From contig JAPOHG010000001.1 in the NCBI GenBank assembly GCA_029979565.1, positions 124,001 through 188,000 of the forward strand: DNA of 64,000 nucleotides, written 5' to 3'. Each line of letters begins with the position of its first letter. Position 1 is the stretch's first letter. This DNA is from a bacterium (GTDB lineage Bacteria > Bacteroidota > Bacteroidia > Flavobacteriales_D > Sanyastnellaceae). Under the pieces are notes generated by a model. The model had not been told where the DNA came from and made no database searches. It saw nothing but the letters and a program-made list of their open reading frames with translations. The position numbers were made by a program, and so were the translations under genes. Shown piece after piece: positions 27,564 to 36,782 of this stretch.

Positions 27564-28084
27564 ATCCGAATCAACCCGTTGTACTCCCATGCTGTGACGT
27601 TGCCCCATCCATCCACCCGACTTGTTGGCTCGCACCCAATGCGACCGTTGTCGGGGAAGTCTACCTCGGCGAGCAATCATCGTGTTGGTTCAATTGCGTC
27701 ATCCGCGGCGATGTCGCGCCCATCACCATTGGGCCTCGGGTGAACATCCAGGATGGCGCCGTCATCCACGGCACATTCAACAAAAGCGAAACCCGCATCG
27801 ATGAGGGCGCCAGCATAGGTCACAATGCAACAGTCCATGGGGCTCACGTTCAAGCCGGCGCTTTAATCGGCATGAATGCGGTCGTGCTGGATGGTGCGGT
27901 CATCGGAGCGCATGCGGTCATTGCGGCCGGAGCGGTGGTACTTGAAGGAACGGTGGTTCCACCTCGAACCTTGTGGGCCGGCGTTCCGGCGAAACAGCGG
28001 GGCGAAGTCCGCCCCGAGCTTCAGGAGCACCTCGCAGCAACAGCCGATCGGTACGTGGAATACGCCGGTTGGTTCAACCCTTAG
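27560..28084 (+). CDS. gamma-carbonic anhydrase family protein
   Basis: This is a 174-residue left-handed beta-helix protein of the gamma-carbonic anhydrase/YrdA family. The metal ligands are His-70, His-88 and His-93, in NIQDGAVIH, IGH and ATVH. The hexapeptide repeats give runs such as IGAHAVIAAGAVVLEG. Members bind zinc or iron, but many have no proven carbonic anhydrase activity. The ATG at 27560 overlaps the comM-like stop (ATGA). Its 3' end overlaps murI by 11 bases in convergent orientation. Confidence 0.9.
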   Translation: MNPNQPVVLPCCDVAPSIHPTCWLAPNATVVGEVYLGEQSSCWFNCVIRGDVAPITIGPRVNIQDGAVIHGTFNKSETRIDEGASIGHNATVHGAHVQAGALIGMNAVVLDGAVIGAHAVIAAGAVVLEGTVVPPRTLWAGVPAKQRGEVRPELQEHLAATADRYVEYAGWFNP

Positions 28085-28877
28085 CCGATTGCAGCTTGTG
28101 CTCGACCAGGATGACAGGCTGCCCAAAAAACCGCTGGGCCCCCAGCGTGAACGACTCCGTCAAATCGGATACCATGAAGCGATCTGCACGCGCGCCCGTT
28201 GCCTCTGGCCCATCGGAAAGAGGGTCCAGTGCAGCTTTTAGTGCCTGCGCTGCTGATTCAGCACTGTCCACCAATGCAACCGAATCGGGAAGCGCTAAAG
28301 CAATTTGGTCAGCCACCAATGGGTAATGGGTGCAACCCAAGATCAAGGCGCGTACGGCTTTGAACTCCCCAGATTCAAAGTAGGCGGCGATAAGCGCATT
28401 GGAGACTTCCCCCCCGTGAAAACCGGCCTCAATGGCCGATGCTAAGAGGGGTGTGGCCTTGGATACGACTTCGAATCCTCGGCGTTCGAGCAGCCTTTGG
28501 TACCAATTCGAATCGATGGTTGCCCGCGTGCCGATGACGCCAATCTGACCGCCGGAAAATTGGGCTGCTACCGCTTCAACAACCGGATGCACCGCATCGA
28601 TAACAGGGATGGACGCACCGGCTTCAGCTCGAATGGCATCGAGTGCATTGCTTGAGGCTGAATTGCAGGCCACTACGATGGAGCCACATCCCAAGCGAAG
28701 CAATTCCCGGGTGATTTCAGTTGCATAGCGGCGGATCAGCGCTGGGCTCTTTTCCCCGTAGGGCAGGTGCGCTGTATCACCGTAATAGAAGATGGAATGG
28801 TCAGGCAAGACTTCGGCCACTGCCCGCGCCACGGTCAGACCTCCGATGCCTGAATCAAAAATCCCAATGGGTCGCAT
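28074..28877 (-). CDS. murI: glutamate racemase
   Basis: MurI supplies D-glutamate for peptidoglycan by a two-base mechanism. The 267-residue protein has GIFDSGIGGLTVA (5-17) and the two catalytic cysteines in VVACNSASSNALD (Cys-71) and LGCTHYPL (Cys-182). Asp-8 and the His after Cys-182 are also in place. It is the last gene of the outer-membrane block and follows an ompH-like gene by 18 bases, so it is likely co-transcribed with it. Confidence 0.96.
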   Translation of the reverse strand: MRPIGIFDSGIGGLTVARAVAEVLPDHSIFYYGDTAHLPYGEKSPALIRRYATEITRELLRLGCGSIVVACNSASSNALDAIRAEAGASIPVIDAVHPVVEAVAAQFSGGQIGVIGTRATIDSNWYQRLLERRGFEVVSKATPLLASAIEAGFHGGEVSNALIAAYFESGEFKAVRALILGCTHYPLVADQIALALPDSVALVDSAESAAQALKAALDPLSDGPEATGARADRFMVSDLTESFTLGAQRFFGQPVILVEHKLQSAKG

Positions 28878-28895
28878 GCGGTGCGCCGGGCCTGT

Positions 28896-29393
28896 TTACA
28901 TGCCCAACTTCGCACGGACCAGCGCGCCGACGTCCTCACCGCCGGTATATACCGTCGCGCCTGAGCTCGTATCAAAAATGTAGGTGAATCCATTTTCGGC
29001 GCCCACTTGATTGATCGCCTCCTGCACGCGCTCCACCATGGGCATCAACAATTCTTGTTCGAGTTGAACCAGTTCGTTTTGAACGGTTGCTCCAAACTCC
29101 TGCATGCCCTGATCGAGCGCCTGCAATTCCCTTTCCTTCTGCTCGAGAATCGCTGCTGGCCAAGTCGAACCCTTGCTCTGGTACTCGGCATACTTCGTCT
29201 GAAACTCCTGCTGCATGCGAGCCAACTCCGTCTCGTATTCGGCCGCACGCGATTCAATGGTCGCCTGCGCCTCGCTACGTTCTGGAAGGTTCAACAAAAC
29301 ATCCTGTGTATCGATGTGCCCGAATTTTTGGGCAAAACCCGTCAGTGTGCATGCCGCCATCAATACGATGGCCAATGAAATTTGCTTCATCAT
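28896..29393 (-). CDS. OmpH/Skp-like periplasmic chaperone, first copy
   Basis: Skp-type chaperones hold unfolded outer-membrane proteins in the periplasm for BamA. The 165-residue protein has a signal peptide (about 1-21), the start KFGHIDTQDVLLNLPE common to the family, a long charged coiled coil (about 45-120) and the C-terminal FTYIFDTSS strand. It lies between murI and a second OmpH gene and downstream of bamA, the usual Bacteroidota arrangement. Confidence 0.92.
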   Translation of the reverse strand: MMKQISLAIVLMAACTLTGFAQKFGHIDTQDVLLNLPERSEAQATIESRAAEYETELARMQQEFQTKYAEYQSKGSTWPAAILEQKERELQALDQGMQEFGATVQNELVQLEQELLMPMVERVQEAINQVGAENGFTYIFDTSSGATVYTGGEDVGALVRAKLGM

Positions 29394-29445
29394 GAGATCT
29401 TAAGTTGTGATCGTTCTAGTTCACGTAAATGTACGTTTTAACGCT

Positions 29446-30135
29446 TCAGTTTTTGCTGCGTCCGATGGTATTTCCGCCGCCTCGCGCACCCGCTGCAGCA
29501 CCTTGCATTCGGCCCGTCGCCGCATCCTTGCCTTTGTTCATGGCCTCCTTCGCGCGGTCCTGAATGGATTTGCTTTCTTCCCCTTCTCCACCCTCGGGTT
29601 CGATGGTCTCACCCGGCACAAATCCCAAGGCCTTGATGAGGCGATCAGAAATGTCATATTTGGGATTGGTGTAAAGCATATTGCTTTGGTTGCTTTTATC
29701 GAATATCACCATGTATCCGCTTCCGCTGGCGATGTCTTTCAACTCTTCGAAAACCATATCCTGAATGGGTTGAATCAGTTCTTGACGCTTTTGGAAGAGC
29801 TCCCCTTCAACACCAAATTTCGCTTTCTGCAGTTCACGGGCCTCAAGGCGCTTCGTAGCGATTTCCTCCTCGCGTTTGCCACGCATTTCTGAGGTCAACA
29901 GCACCCGCTCAGCACGGTATGCCATTTCAAGGCGCTCTACGGCGTCCAGTTTCATTTCAATCTCCACTTGCCAATCCACGGCCATTTGGTTCAATTCACC
30001 TTGTGCTTCTGAATATTCTGGCAAATGCAAAAGGACGTAATCGGTATCGATGTAGGCAAATTTTTGCGCATTCGCTCGGTGCCCAACCAACAGGGCCAAG
30101 CCCAATCCAATCCATGATATTGCTCTCATCTTCAT
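29446..30135 (-). CDS. OmpH/Skp-like periplasmic chaperone, second copy with C-terminal tail
   Basis: The 229-residue paralogue of the preceding chaperone has the same layout: a signal peptide ending near RANAQ, KFAYIDTDYVLLHLPE, a coiled coil, and the strand GYMVIFDKSNQ. Beyond the usual end it carries about 50 residues rich in Gly, Ala, Glu and Lys (for example EGGEGEESKSIQDRAKEAM, then AAAGARGGGN), which look disordered. The start MKMRAISW at 30135 is chosen because a signal peptide follows; the frame is open further upstream, inside bamA. It lies 11 bases after bamA. Confidence 0.9.
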   Translation of the reverse strand: MKMRAISWIGLGLALLVGHRANAQKFAYIDTDYVLLHLPEYSEAQGELNQMAVDWQVEIEMKLDAVERLEMAYRAERVLLTSEMRGKREEEIATKRLEARELQKAKFGVEGELFQKRQELIQPIQDMVFEELKDIASGSGYMVIFDKSNQSNMLYTNPKYDISDRLIKALGFVPGETIEPEGGEGEESKSIQDRAKEAMNKGKDAATGRMQGAAAGARGGGNTIGRSKN

Positions 30136-30146
30136 CTGATTTTCAT

Positions 30147-32690
30147 TTACAAATCTCCCATATTCATGCCAATGCTGAAATGGAACTGTCCCCGAGACAT
30201 GTTCGGGAGGGTAGGCACATCGTCCAAGCGCCATCCATAATCCAAGCCCAACAAGCCGAACATCGGCAGGAATATCCGCATGCCTACACCGGCTGAGCGG
30301 TACACTTCAAACGGGTTGAACTCCCGCGCATCGGCCCACGTCTTGCCTGCATCGATGAAGGCCAAGGTGTAGATCGTGGCACTTGGATTTGTACTCAACG
30401 GGTAGCGCAATTCCGCTCCGTACTTGGCAATGACCGGCGCACCGGTATTCTGGTTCGGCATGGTGAGGGACAAGTCGTCAAACCCACGCAGGTTGATGAT
30501 TTCCCTTCCGTCCAAAACAAAACCACTCAGGAATACCCCGCCGAGGTAGAACCGCTCGAACGGGGACAGCCCAACCGCCCGGTTGTATTGCCCGATGAGA
30601 CCCACTCCAGCGTGCGTCCGCAACACCAGCGTTCGTGGATTTTCGCCGGCAGACTGGGTGAGCGGTGTGTACCACTCGGCCTTCACCTTCCACTTGTGGT
30701 ATTCCACCCAACGGAACCGTTCCTGGTCCGTCATGTTCACGTAGTCGGTATCGTCAGGACGGAATTTGCTGTACGGCGGGGTGGCCTTGACCGAAAGCGA
30801 GATGTTGGAGCCCCAGACCGGGTAGATCGGGTCTGAGATGGAGTTGCGGGCCAAGGTAAAGTTTGCCGCCAGGTTGTTCGCGACCCCGTCTGAAAAGCTG
30901 AAGAAGACCCCGTAGTTGTCCAGGTTGAAATGCTGGTAGCTCAAGGCCACGTTCATGGTAAACCAGTCGTCCGGCTTTTTCCAGCGTTGCCCAAAACCGA
31001 CTTGAACCCCAGTGATCTCCAGGGACTGACGCAACTCGTTGAACTCGCCTTCAATGCGCTTGGGTTGGCCGTTGGATTGGATGGACCGCCAGGCCGAAAA
31101 GCTCAAGGCATTCGGTTTCTTTCCGCCCATCCATGGTTCCATGAAGCTGAAATTGTAGCTCTGGAAAAACAGGCCATTGGACTGTGCGCGAATGGAAACA
31201 CGCTGCCCGTCACCTGTCGGAATGGGTTTCCAAGCGCCCTTCTTGAACATGTTCTTGGCGCTGAAGTTGGTGAAGCTCACCCCGAGGGTTCCGACCACAC
31301 GACCGCCGCCCCAACCACCGGACAGCTCAATCTGATCGGATGGTTTTTCTTCGACGGTGTACTCAATGTCCACCGTGCCGTCTTCAGGGTGTTGGATCGG
31401 GTTGATGCCAAAGGCCTCCTGATTGAAGTAATTCAACTGGGCCAATTCACGCTGCGTTCGGATGATGTCCGTTCGGCTGAACAAATCTCCGGGGCGCGTC
31501 CGAATCTCCCGGTAGATGACGTGATCGTTGGTCTTGGTATTGCCCTGGACGATGACTTTGCCAATTCGGAATTGCTTGCCCTCCATCATGCGCACCTCGA
31601 TGTCAATGGTGTCGTTTTCGATGCGCGTTTCAATGGGCATCGCCTGGAACGTGAGGTAGCCGTCGTCTTGGTACAACGAGCTCAAATCAAGCCCTTTGGG
31701 GTCCATGAACACCCGTGTTTCGAGGCGTTCCAAATCGTACGTATCGCCGCGCTTGATGCCTAGAATGGAATCCAGCTGTGTGCTGCGGTACTTGGTGTTG
31801 CCGGTGAACGAAATCTCGCCAAAATGGAATCGATTGCCTTCGCTCACATCGATTTTAACCCCTACCAGGCCCTCCGGCAACCGATAAATGGAATCGCCCA
31901 GTACCCGCGCGTTGCGGTACCCCTCTTTGTTGTAGAGCGCAATGATCTCGCCGTGGGCTTGCTCGAGATTGGCCTCCACGAATTTGCTTGATTTGAAGAC
32001 CCTGTACCATTTCTTCTCTTTCAAGTCTTTCATGGCGCGCAGCACCTGCTTGCTCTCCAAGTTTGCGACACCGTCGACCACAATTTCACCGACCTTGATC
32101 TTTTCGCCTTTGTCGATGGCGATGTTCAACTTAGCGCCGTTCTCAAACGACGTGTCCGCGCTTTGAGTGATGGAAATGTCCGCATCCCAGAATCCCTTGT
32201 CATGGTAGTAATCCCGCAAGCGCTTTCGGGCCGTCACCATCACATTCTCATTGACCACGCGCCCGGTGAGCAAATCGATTTTACCTCGGAGTGTCTCTTG
32301 CTCTGAACGGTTCACCCCTTCAAAAGTATACCGCGTCAGTCGCGGGAGTTCATCGACGCGGATGACCAAATACACTTGATTGTCGCGCACCTCCGCCAAC
32401 TCGATGGAAATGTCTTCGAAGAGGTTCTGGGCCCAGAGGTTGCGAATGGCCCGGGTGATTTCCTCCCCGGGGATGGTCAACTCTTGGCCGATTTGCAACG
32501 CACTGAACAGCTTGACCGCTTGGGCATCGGTGTAATCCGCTCCGAGCACCGTCAAACCGGCAAGGGTGTACTTCTTGTCGTAATCCGCCGCAGTCGGAAC
32601 TTGAGCCTCCAACACCTGCGTCCAACACACCATCAGCGAAGTGCATCCAATCAACAGGGCGCGAATGGCAGCTTTTCCGGTCTTTTTCAT
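30147..32690 (-). CDS. bamA: outer membrane protein assembly factor BamA
   Basis: BamA inserts beta-barrel proteins into the outer membrane. The 847-residue protein has a signal peptide (about 1-30), about five POTRA repeats in the periplasmic half (to about 430) and a C-terminal 16-stranded barrel with repeated aromatic-ended strands. It finishes RGQFHFSIGMNMGDL. The family is essential, and the neighbours (two Skp-like chaperones, uppS) are those usually found with it in this phylum. The ATG at 32690 overlaps the uppS stop by four bases. Confidence 0.95.
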   Translation of the reverse strand: MKKTGKAAIRALLIGCTSLMVCWTQVLEAQVPTAADYDKKYTLAGLTVLGADYTDAQAVKLFSALQIGQELTIPGEEITRAIRNLWAQNLFEDISIELAEVRDNQVYLVIRVDELPRLTRYTFEGVNRSEQETLRGKIDLLTGRVVNENVMVTARKRLRDYYHDKGFWDADISITQSADTSFENGAKLNIAIDKGEKIKVGEIVVDGVANLESKQVLRAMKDLKEKKWYRVFKSSKFVEANLEQAHGEIIALYNKEGYRNARVLGDSIYRLPEGLVGVKIDVSEGNRFHFGEISFTGNTKYRSTQLDSILGIKRGDTYDLERLETRVFMDPKGLDLSSLYQDDGYLTFQAMPIETRIENDTIDIEVRMMEGKQFRIGKVIVQGNTKTNDHVIYREIRTRPGDLFSRTDIIRTQRELAQLNYFNQEAFGINPIQHPEDGTVDIEYTVEEKPSDQIELSGGWGGGRVVGTLGVSFTNFSAKNMFKKGAWKPIPTGDGQRVSIRAQSNGLFFQSYNFSFMEPWMGGKKPNALSFSAWRSIQSNGQPKRIEGEFNELRQSLEITGVQVGFGQRWKKPDDWFTMNVALSYQHFNLDNYGVFFSFSDGVANNLAANFTLARNSISDPIYPVWGSNISLSVKATPPYSKFRPDDTDYVNMTDQERFRWVEYHKWKVKAEWYTPLTQSAGENPRTLVLRTHAGVGLIGQYNRAVGLSPFERFYLGGVFLSGFVLDGREIINLRGFDDLSLTMPNQNTGAPVIAKYGAELRYPLSTNPSATIYTLAFIDAGKTWADAREFNPFEVYRSAGVGMRIFLPMFGLLGLDYGWRLDDVPTLPNMSRGQFHFSIGMNMGDL

Positions 32691-33460
32691 CTCGATTCAA
32701 CGTTGTGATTGGTGTCCAGCAATCCTCCAAATCGCCGTTTCCGGTTTTGGAAATCGCGGATGGCACCAATGAACTCTTCTTTGCCAAAATCCGGCCACAG
32801 CACCGGCGAAAAATGGAACTCTGTGTACGCCATTTGCCACAATAGAAAATTCGATATGCGGTGTTCGCCGCTCGTTCGAATCATCAGCTCCGGATCGGGC
32901 AAATCCCGGGTTGTCAGGTGGTCTGAAATCACCTGCGCATCGACTTCTTCCGGCTTCAGCCCACTCGCCATGACGGCTTTAACGGCCTCGACCATTTCCC
33001 ACTTTGAGCTGTAACTCAATGCGAGAATCAATTCGAGGTTTTCCTGGTGTGCGGTTTGCTCTGCGGCAAGTTTCAGCTGCGCTTGGCATGAAGTCGGAAG
33101 GGCACCGGTATCCCCGATGGTTCGCAGGCGCACGCCTTTATCCGCCAATGCCTCGACCTCCTTGATCAGCGTTTCCACCAGCAAGTCCATGAGGGCATTC
33201 ACTTCTTCCACCGGTCTGCTCCAGTTTTCAGTACTGAAAGCATACAGCGTTAGGTGATTCACTCCAAGCTCCAAGGCTGCTTCAACAGAAGCGCGAACGG
33301 AATCAATTCCGTTCATATGGCCAAAAACCCGCGATTCCCCGCGCTCCTTGGCCCACCTTCCGTTCCCATCCATGATGATGGCCACGTGTTTGGGAATACG
33401 CTGAGGATCCAATCCCCATGCTGCGCAACTTTCGAGTTGTTGGTTTTCGACCGCTTTCAT
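32687..33460 (-). CDS. uppS: undecaprenyl diphosphate synthase
   Basis: UppS extends farnesyl diphosphate with cis units to the C55 carrier for peptidoglycan and O-antigen. The 257-residue protein has the catalytic Asp-31 in IIMDGNGRWAKERG, LTLYAFSTENWSRP, and the C-terminal PDPELMIRTSGEHRISNFLLWQ stretch with the diphosphate-binding Arg residues. It overlaps both neighbours by four bases: bamA downstream and the DUF6089 gene upstream. Confidence 0.96.
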   Translation of the reverse strand: MKAVENQQLESCAAWGLDPQRIPKHVAIIMDGNGRWAKERGESRVFGHMNGIDSVRASVEAALELGVNHLTLYAFSTENWSRPVEEVNALMDLLVETLIKEVEALADKGVRLRTIGDTGALPTSCQAQLKLAAEQTAHQENLELILALSYSSKWEMVEAVKAVMASGLKPEEVDAQVISDHLTTRDLPDPELMIRTSGEHRISNFLLWQMAYTEFHFSPVLWPDFGKEEFIGAIRDFQNRKRRFGGLLDTNHNVESR

Positions 33461-34338
33461 ATCTCAGACCAACACGTGGTGGGTTTTTTGCTGATTCGAA
33501 AGCTCAATGAAGCCGTGATGTACGCATACACATCCTTGCGCGAAGGATCGCCCCGCTGGAGACCGCCTTGATTGCTGATTCCGCCCTCTGGGAGCAAAGA
33601 GCGATCGGCCATGGCCGCCGTCACTTCTCCTCGTTCCTGAAGCAACACAGCGCGATCGGCGTACATGCCACTGACATCATCAAGGTAATCCGTCCATGTT
33701 TTGCGCACGCCCCAATCGATGTTGAACGTGGTAAACGGTCCGATGTTGGATTTAAACCCAAATCCGAAAGGCATGCAAATGCCTGTTGTTCCGTACGGTT
33801 CGATGCCGTACGCCTGCGCCCACGTCGTCCCTTGGCCCTCCGTTCCCAGCGGTTGAAGGGGCGTCCACTGGCCGTTCATTTCTGCCTCCGGCATGTGGGT
33901 GTACACGCCCAACCCTGTGTACAGAAATGCGGTCAATCGGTCACCGGGATTTCCAATTTGATGATCCAAGTAATTGATTTCAACCAATGCACTCAACTCC
34001 CCCACGTCATTGCGAAAATGCAAATTGCGATTCTGCTGCCAAGGATCGGAGCTGTCCGCATCCCAAGCTTCAATGCGCCCCTGGAAGTAATTGATGCGCA
34101 GGCCGATACGCGTTGAAAAATTGTGCCGGTAAAATCCACCATAACCCACCGTCAGCCGGCCGCCCAAATGTGCAGAGGGGTTGATATCGCCTTTGTAGTA
34201 GGCGGTTCCTAGCGAAAGGCCTACCTCTTTCGACTGCTCAAACTTTCGCTGGCTCCATACCGGCGCGGCCATCAGAATCCCCATGAGGAGCGCGATGGAG
34301 CTTGGTATTTTGGAGGCAGTGGAGCGGGCGTTATCCAA
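33457..34338 (-). CDS. DUF6089-type outer-membrane beta-barrel protein
   Basis: A secreted beta-rich protein of about 293 residues, equivalent to the DUF6089 protein usually upstream of uppS and bamA in Bacteroidota. Its role is unknown. A hydrophobic signal segment (IALLMGILMAAPVWSQ) is followed by EVGLSLGTAYYKGDINP and many alternating strands. The start is uncertain. TTG at 34338 gives a normal signal peptide and lies about 34 bases after the predicted transcription start. The frame is open to a TTG at 34404, which would precede that transcription start; the first in-frame ATG leaves too short a signal peptide. Confidence 0.75.
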   Translation of the reverse strand: MDNARSTASKIPSSIALLMGILMAAPVWSQRKFEQSKEVGLSLGTAYYKGDINPSAHLGGRLTVGYGGFYRHNFSTRIGLRINYFQGRIEAWDADSSDPWQQNRNLHFRNDVGELSALVEINYLDHQIGNPGDRLTAFLYTGLGVYTHMPEAEMNGQWTPLQPLGTEGQGTTWAQAYGIEPYGTTGICMPFGFGFKSNIGPFTTFNIDWGVRKTWTDYLDDVSGMYADRAVLLQERGEVTAAMADRSLLPEGGISNQGGLQRGDPSRKDVYAYITASLSFRISKKPTTCWSEI

Positions 34339-34376
34339 CGTTTCTAAGGCTTTCGAACGAACGTGTCTATAACGCA

Positions 34377-34384
34377 CGAAAATA
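34377..34384 (-). promoter_or_regulatory. -7-like promoter element before the DUF6089 gene (TATTTTCG)
   Basis: One base differs from TANNTTTG, in the 110-base spacer between nadK and the DUF6089 gene. It suggests that the DUF6089-uppS-bamA-ompH-murI run has its own promoter separate from nadK. Confidence 0.35.
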
Positions 34385-34448
34385 CATGGAATTGTGCCAT
34401 GCAATTGAAAAAAACACCCAACAATGCGTGGAGTTTATCCACGACCAT

Positions 34449-35327
34449 TCAGCGGTCGCGAGGGTCCACACCCCAATGCATTTTGGCGCGTACCGTGCTG
34501 AAGAATTCTTGGTGCTCCAGGTTCATCAAAAACAACCGAAACGGCGCCGTGGTAACTTGGACGTTTCGGCCTCCATCGAGGATGAACATGCGCGAATCCA
34601 AGCTCAACAAAAATTGGTTTTCCCGGCCATCCGCAACCAATTGCAAGGTGCCTTCTGCAGGGATGACGAGTGGACGGTTGTTGAGGTTGTGCGGCGCAAC
34701 GGGGTTGATGCACAACACTTCAGAACCCGGCATGACGATGGGGCCGCCCGCACTGAGGGAATAGGCCGTCGAGCCCGTCGGTGTTGAAACGATCAGGCCA
34801 TCTGCCCAGTAATTGTTCACAAAGACACCGTCCCGCAGCACTTCCACTGCCACCATGCTCGATGTGTCGCGCTTCATGATGGCCACTTCATTCAGTGCAT
34901 ATGGGAAATCGCCCAATTCCATGCCGTCCACGTCTACCTGCAGCATCAGGCGCTCTTCATACCAGACTTTTCCGGCCGCAACGGCGTCCATGGCGAGATC
35001 AATTTCATCAATACCGACATTGGATAAAAAACCCAATCGACCCGTGTTCACGCCCAAAACAGGGATTTCCGTGTCCCGCACCCAGATGGCCGCTTCGAGC
35101 ACCGTTCCATCTCCGCCGATGGCCACCAGCAAGTCATATCCGTTCAAAGCAGACGGCTCATCAAAGGCCTCCCAGTCCTTGGCGCGGCCCATGCGTTCAT
35201 CCAGTATGCGCTTGAAATTCGATTCCACAATGGGCGCCGGGTCAAGGTCTCGGATGCGCGCAAGGATATGCTTCACAGCATCATCATACTGCGGCGCAAA
35301 CGTCTTTCCGTGGATGGCGATTTTCAT
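34449..35327 (-). CDS. nadK: NAD kinase
   Basis: NadK phosphorylates NAD to NADP. The 292-residue protein has the GGDGT motif (71-75), VNTGRLGFLSN, the NE pair in ALNEVAIMKRD and the Gly-rich TPTGSTAYSLSAGGP stretch, all diagnostic for the family. It lies 15 bases after the CBS gene on the same strand. Confidence 0.96.
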   Translation of the reverse strand: MKIAIHGKTFAPQYDDAVKHILARIRDLDPAPIVESNFKRILDERMGRAKDWEAFDEPSALNGYDLLVAIGGDGTVLEAAIWVRDTEIPVLGVNTGRLGFLSNVGIDEIDLAMDAVAAGKVWYEERLMLQVDVDGMELGDFPYALNEVAIMKRDTSSMVAVEVLRDGVFVNNYWADGLIVSTPTGSTAYSLSAGGPIVMPGSEVLCINPVAPHNLNNRPLVIPAEGTLQLVADGRENQFLLSLDSRMFILDGGRNVQVTTAPFRLFLMNLEHQEFFSTVRAKMHWGVDPRDR

Positions 35328-35342
35328 GGTGCTAAGGAAAGG

Positions 35343-36008
35343 CTATTGTCGCAAATAACGCATGAACGCATCGTATCGTTCGCGCATTTCCTCTTCCAAT
35401 TTCGGCGCGTGAAGGAATGATTGAATGGAGTACCCAAAGCGCTGAAAGGTCTGAATGACGGGCTCTATGTCTTCCGTTTCGACTTTGATTGTGACCTCGA
35501 CATTGCTCGAATTCTCCGCCTGAGATGTGGTGCAAGCGATGACTCGGGTTCCCGCGCCTTCCGCCAATCGAGCCACCTCCGAAATGGACAAGTCGCCTTC
35601 TGGAACCTCTAAAATCACGACACCCCCTCGCGTTGCCCAGTGGGATTGTTCGGCCAAGAAATGCACCACTGAAGCCGCATTGATGCATCCTTTGTATGTG
35701 CCCTCGTCTACAACAGGCAAGGCGTCCACCTCCGCTGCGACCAATTGACCCACCACATCGTACAAGTGGCTTTGCGGAGTGGTGAACACAGCCCGAGCTT
35801 GAAACGCCGCCATAGGTGTCTCTTCGTCGAGATCCATCACATCATCTTCGTAAATCAACCCCGAAAACTGGTCACCATTGACCAAAGGCAGGTGGCGAAC
35901 CTTGTATTCATCCATCAAATGAAGCACCCGACTGGCCGAATCTTCGGGCTTCACGGCCGGGAGGTCAGAATTCATTATGCGCTCTGCGTACATGGCGTAA
36001 TTTTGCAT
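35343..36008 (-). CDS. CBS-pair protein with ACT-like C-terminal domain
   Basis: The 221-residue cytoplasmic protein has two CBS motifs (about 15-125; KVRHLPLVNGDQFSGLIYEDD and DALPVVDEGTYKGCIN). A C-terminal ACT-like domain (about 138-205) follows, an arrangement like AcuB. CBS pairs sense adenosine nucleotides. In Bacteroidota this gene sits next to nadK and divergent from pdxJ, hinting at nucleotide-dependent control of cofactor synthesis, but no partner is proved. The ATG at 36008 is chosen because an upstream extension would run through the divergent pdxJ gene. Confidence 0.85.
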   Translation of the reverse strand: MQNYAMYAERIMNSDLPAVKPEDSASRVLHLMDEYKVRHLPLVNGDQFSGLIYEDDVMDLDEETPMAAFQARAVFTTPQSHLYDVVGQLVAAEVDALPVVDEGTYKGCINAASVVHFLAEQSHWATRGGVVILEVPEGDLSISEVARLAEGAGTRVIACTTSQAENSSNVEVTIKVETEDIEPVIQTFQRFGYSIQSFLHAPKLEEEMRERYDAFMRYLRQ

Positions 36009-36056
36009 CAATCCACCGATGGAATGCACCGGAGGTGTTGGAATCGAAAGGTACGG

Positions 36057-36782
36057 ATGACTCGACTCAGCGTCAACGTCAATAAAATTGCCACCCTGCG
36101 CAATGCACGTGGAGGGAGTGTTCCCGACGTGGTGCAAGCTGCCACACGCATACAACAGTTTGGTGCACAGGGGATTACCGTTCATCCACGGCCCGACGAG
36201 CGCCACATCACCTACCCCGATGTTCGGGCGTTACGGGACGTGGTCACCACAGAATTCAATATTGAGGGGTACCCCTCCACCTCGTTTTTGGACCTCGTTT
36301 TGGACGTTCGACCAGAGCAAGTAACACTGGTTCCCGATCCTCCAGGTGCCCTCACGTCCGACCACGGATGGGACGTCATCGAATACCAAAAGTTCCTCAA
36401 AGAAACCATTCATTCCTTGCAGCAAGCAGGCATGCGGGTGAGCTTGTTCACCGGCACGGAAGAAGCTCAGATTCAAGCGGCCGCTGCCATTGGGGCAAAC
36501 CGCATTGAGCTGTACACCGAACCCTATGCCCGGGCGTATGCGCAAGGTCTTCCAGAAGCAGTGGTCCCCTTTGCACGGGCAGCGGCCTTCGCACACACCT
36601 GCGGATTGGGCGTGAATGCAGGCCATGACCTCGACGCAAACAACCTGCGGCATTTTGCGACCAACGTACCCTACTTGGAAGAGGTCAGCATCGGTCACGC
36701 CCTCATCTCGGACGCCTTGTACGAAGGACTGGAAAAGACCGTCAAAACTTACTTGGACTGCTTGTACTTCCCCCGCACATGA
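36057..36782 (+). CDS. pdxJ: pyridoxine 5'-phosphate synthase
   Basis: PdxJ condenses 3-amino-2-oxopropyl phosphate with deoxyxylulose 5-phosphate to form pyridoxine 5'-phosphate. The 241-residue TIM-barrel protein starts MTRLSVNVNKIATLRNARGG. It has ITVHPRPDERHI, the LEVRP-like VLDVRPEQVTLVPD stretch, and the C-terminal VNAGHDLDANNL motif. The ATG at 36057 gives the normal length; the frame is open 104 codons upstream, opposite the CBS gene. It overlaps the esterase gene by four bases. Confidence 0.95.
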   Translation: MTRLSVNVNKIATLRNARGGSVPDVVQAATRIQQFGAQGITVHPRPDERHITYPDVRALRDVVTTEFNIEGYPSTSFLDLVLDVRPEQVTLVPDPPGALTSDHGWDVIEYQKFLKETIHSLQQAGMRVSLFTGTEEAQIQAAAAIGANRIELYTEPYARAYAQGLPEAVVPFARAAAFAHTCGLGVNAGHDLDANNLRHFATNVPYLEEVSIGHALISDALYEGLEKTVKTYLDCLYFPRT

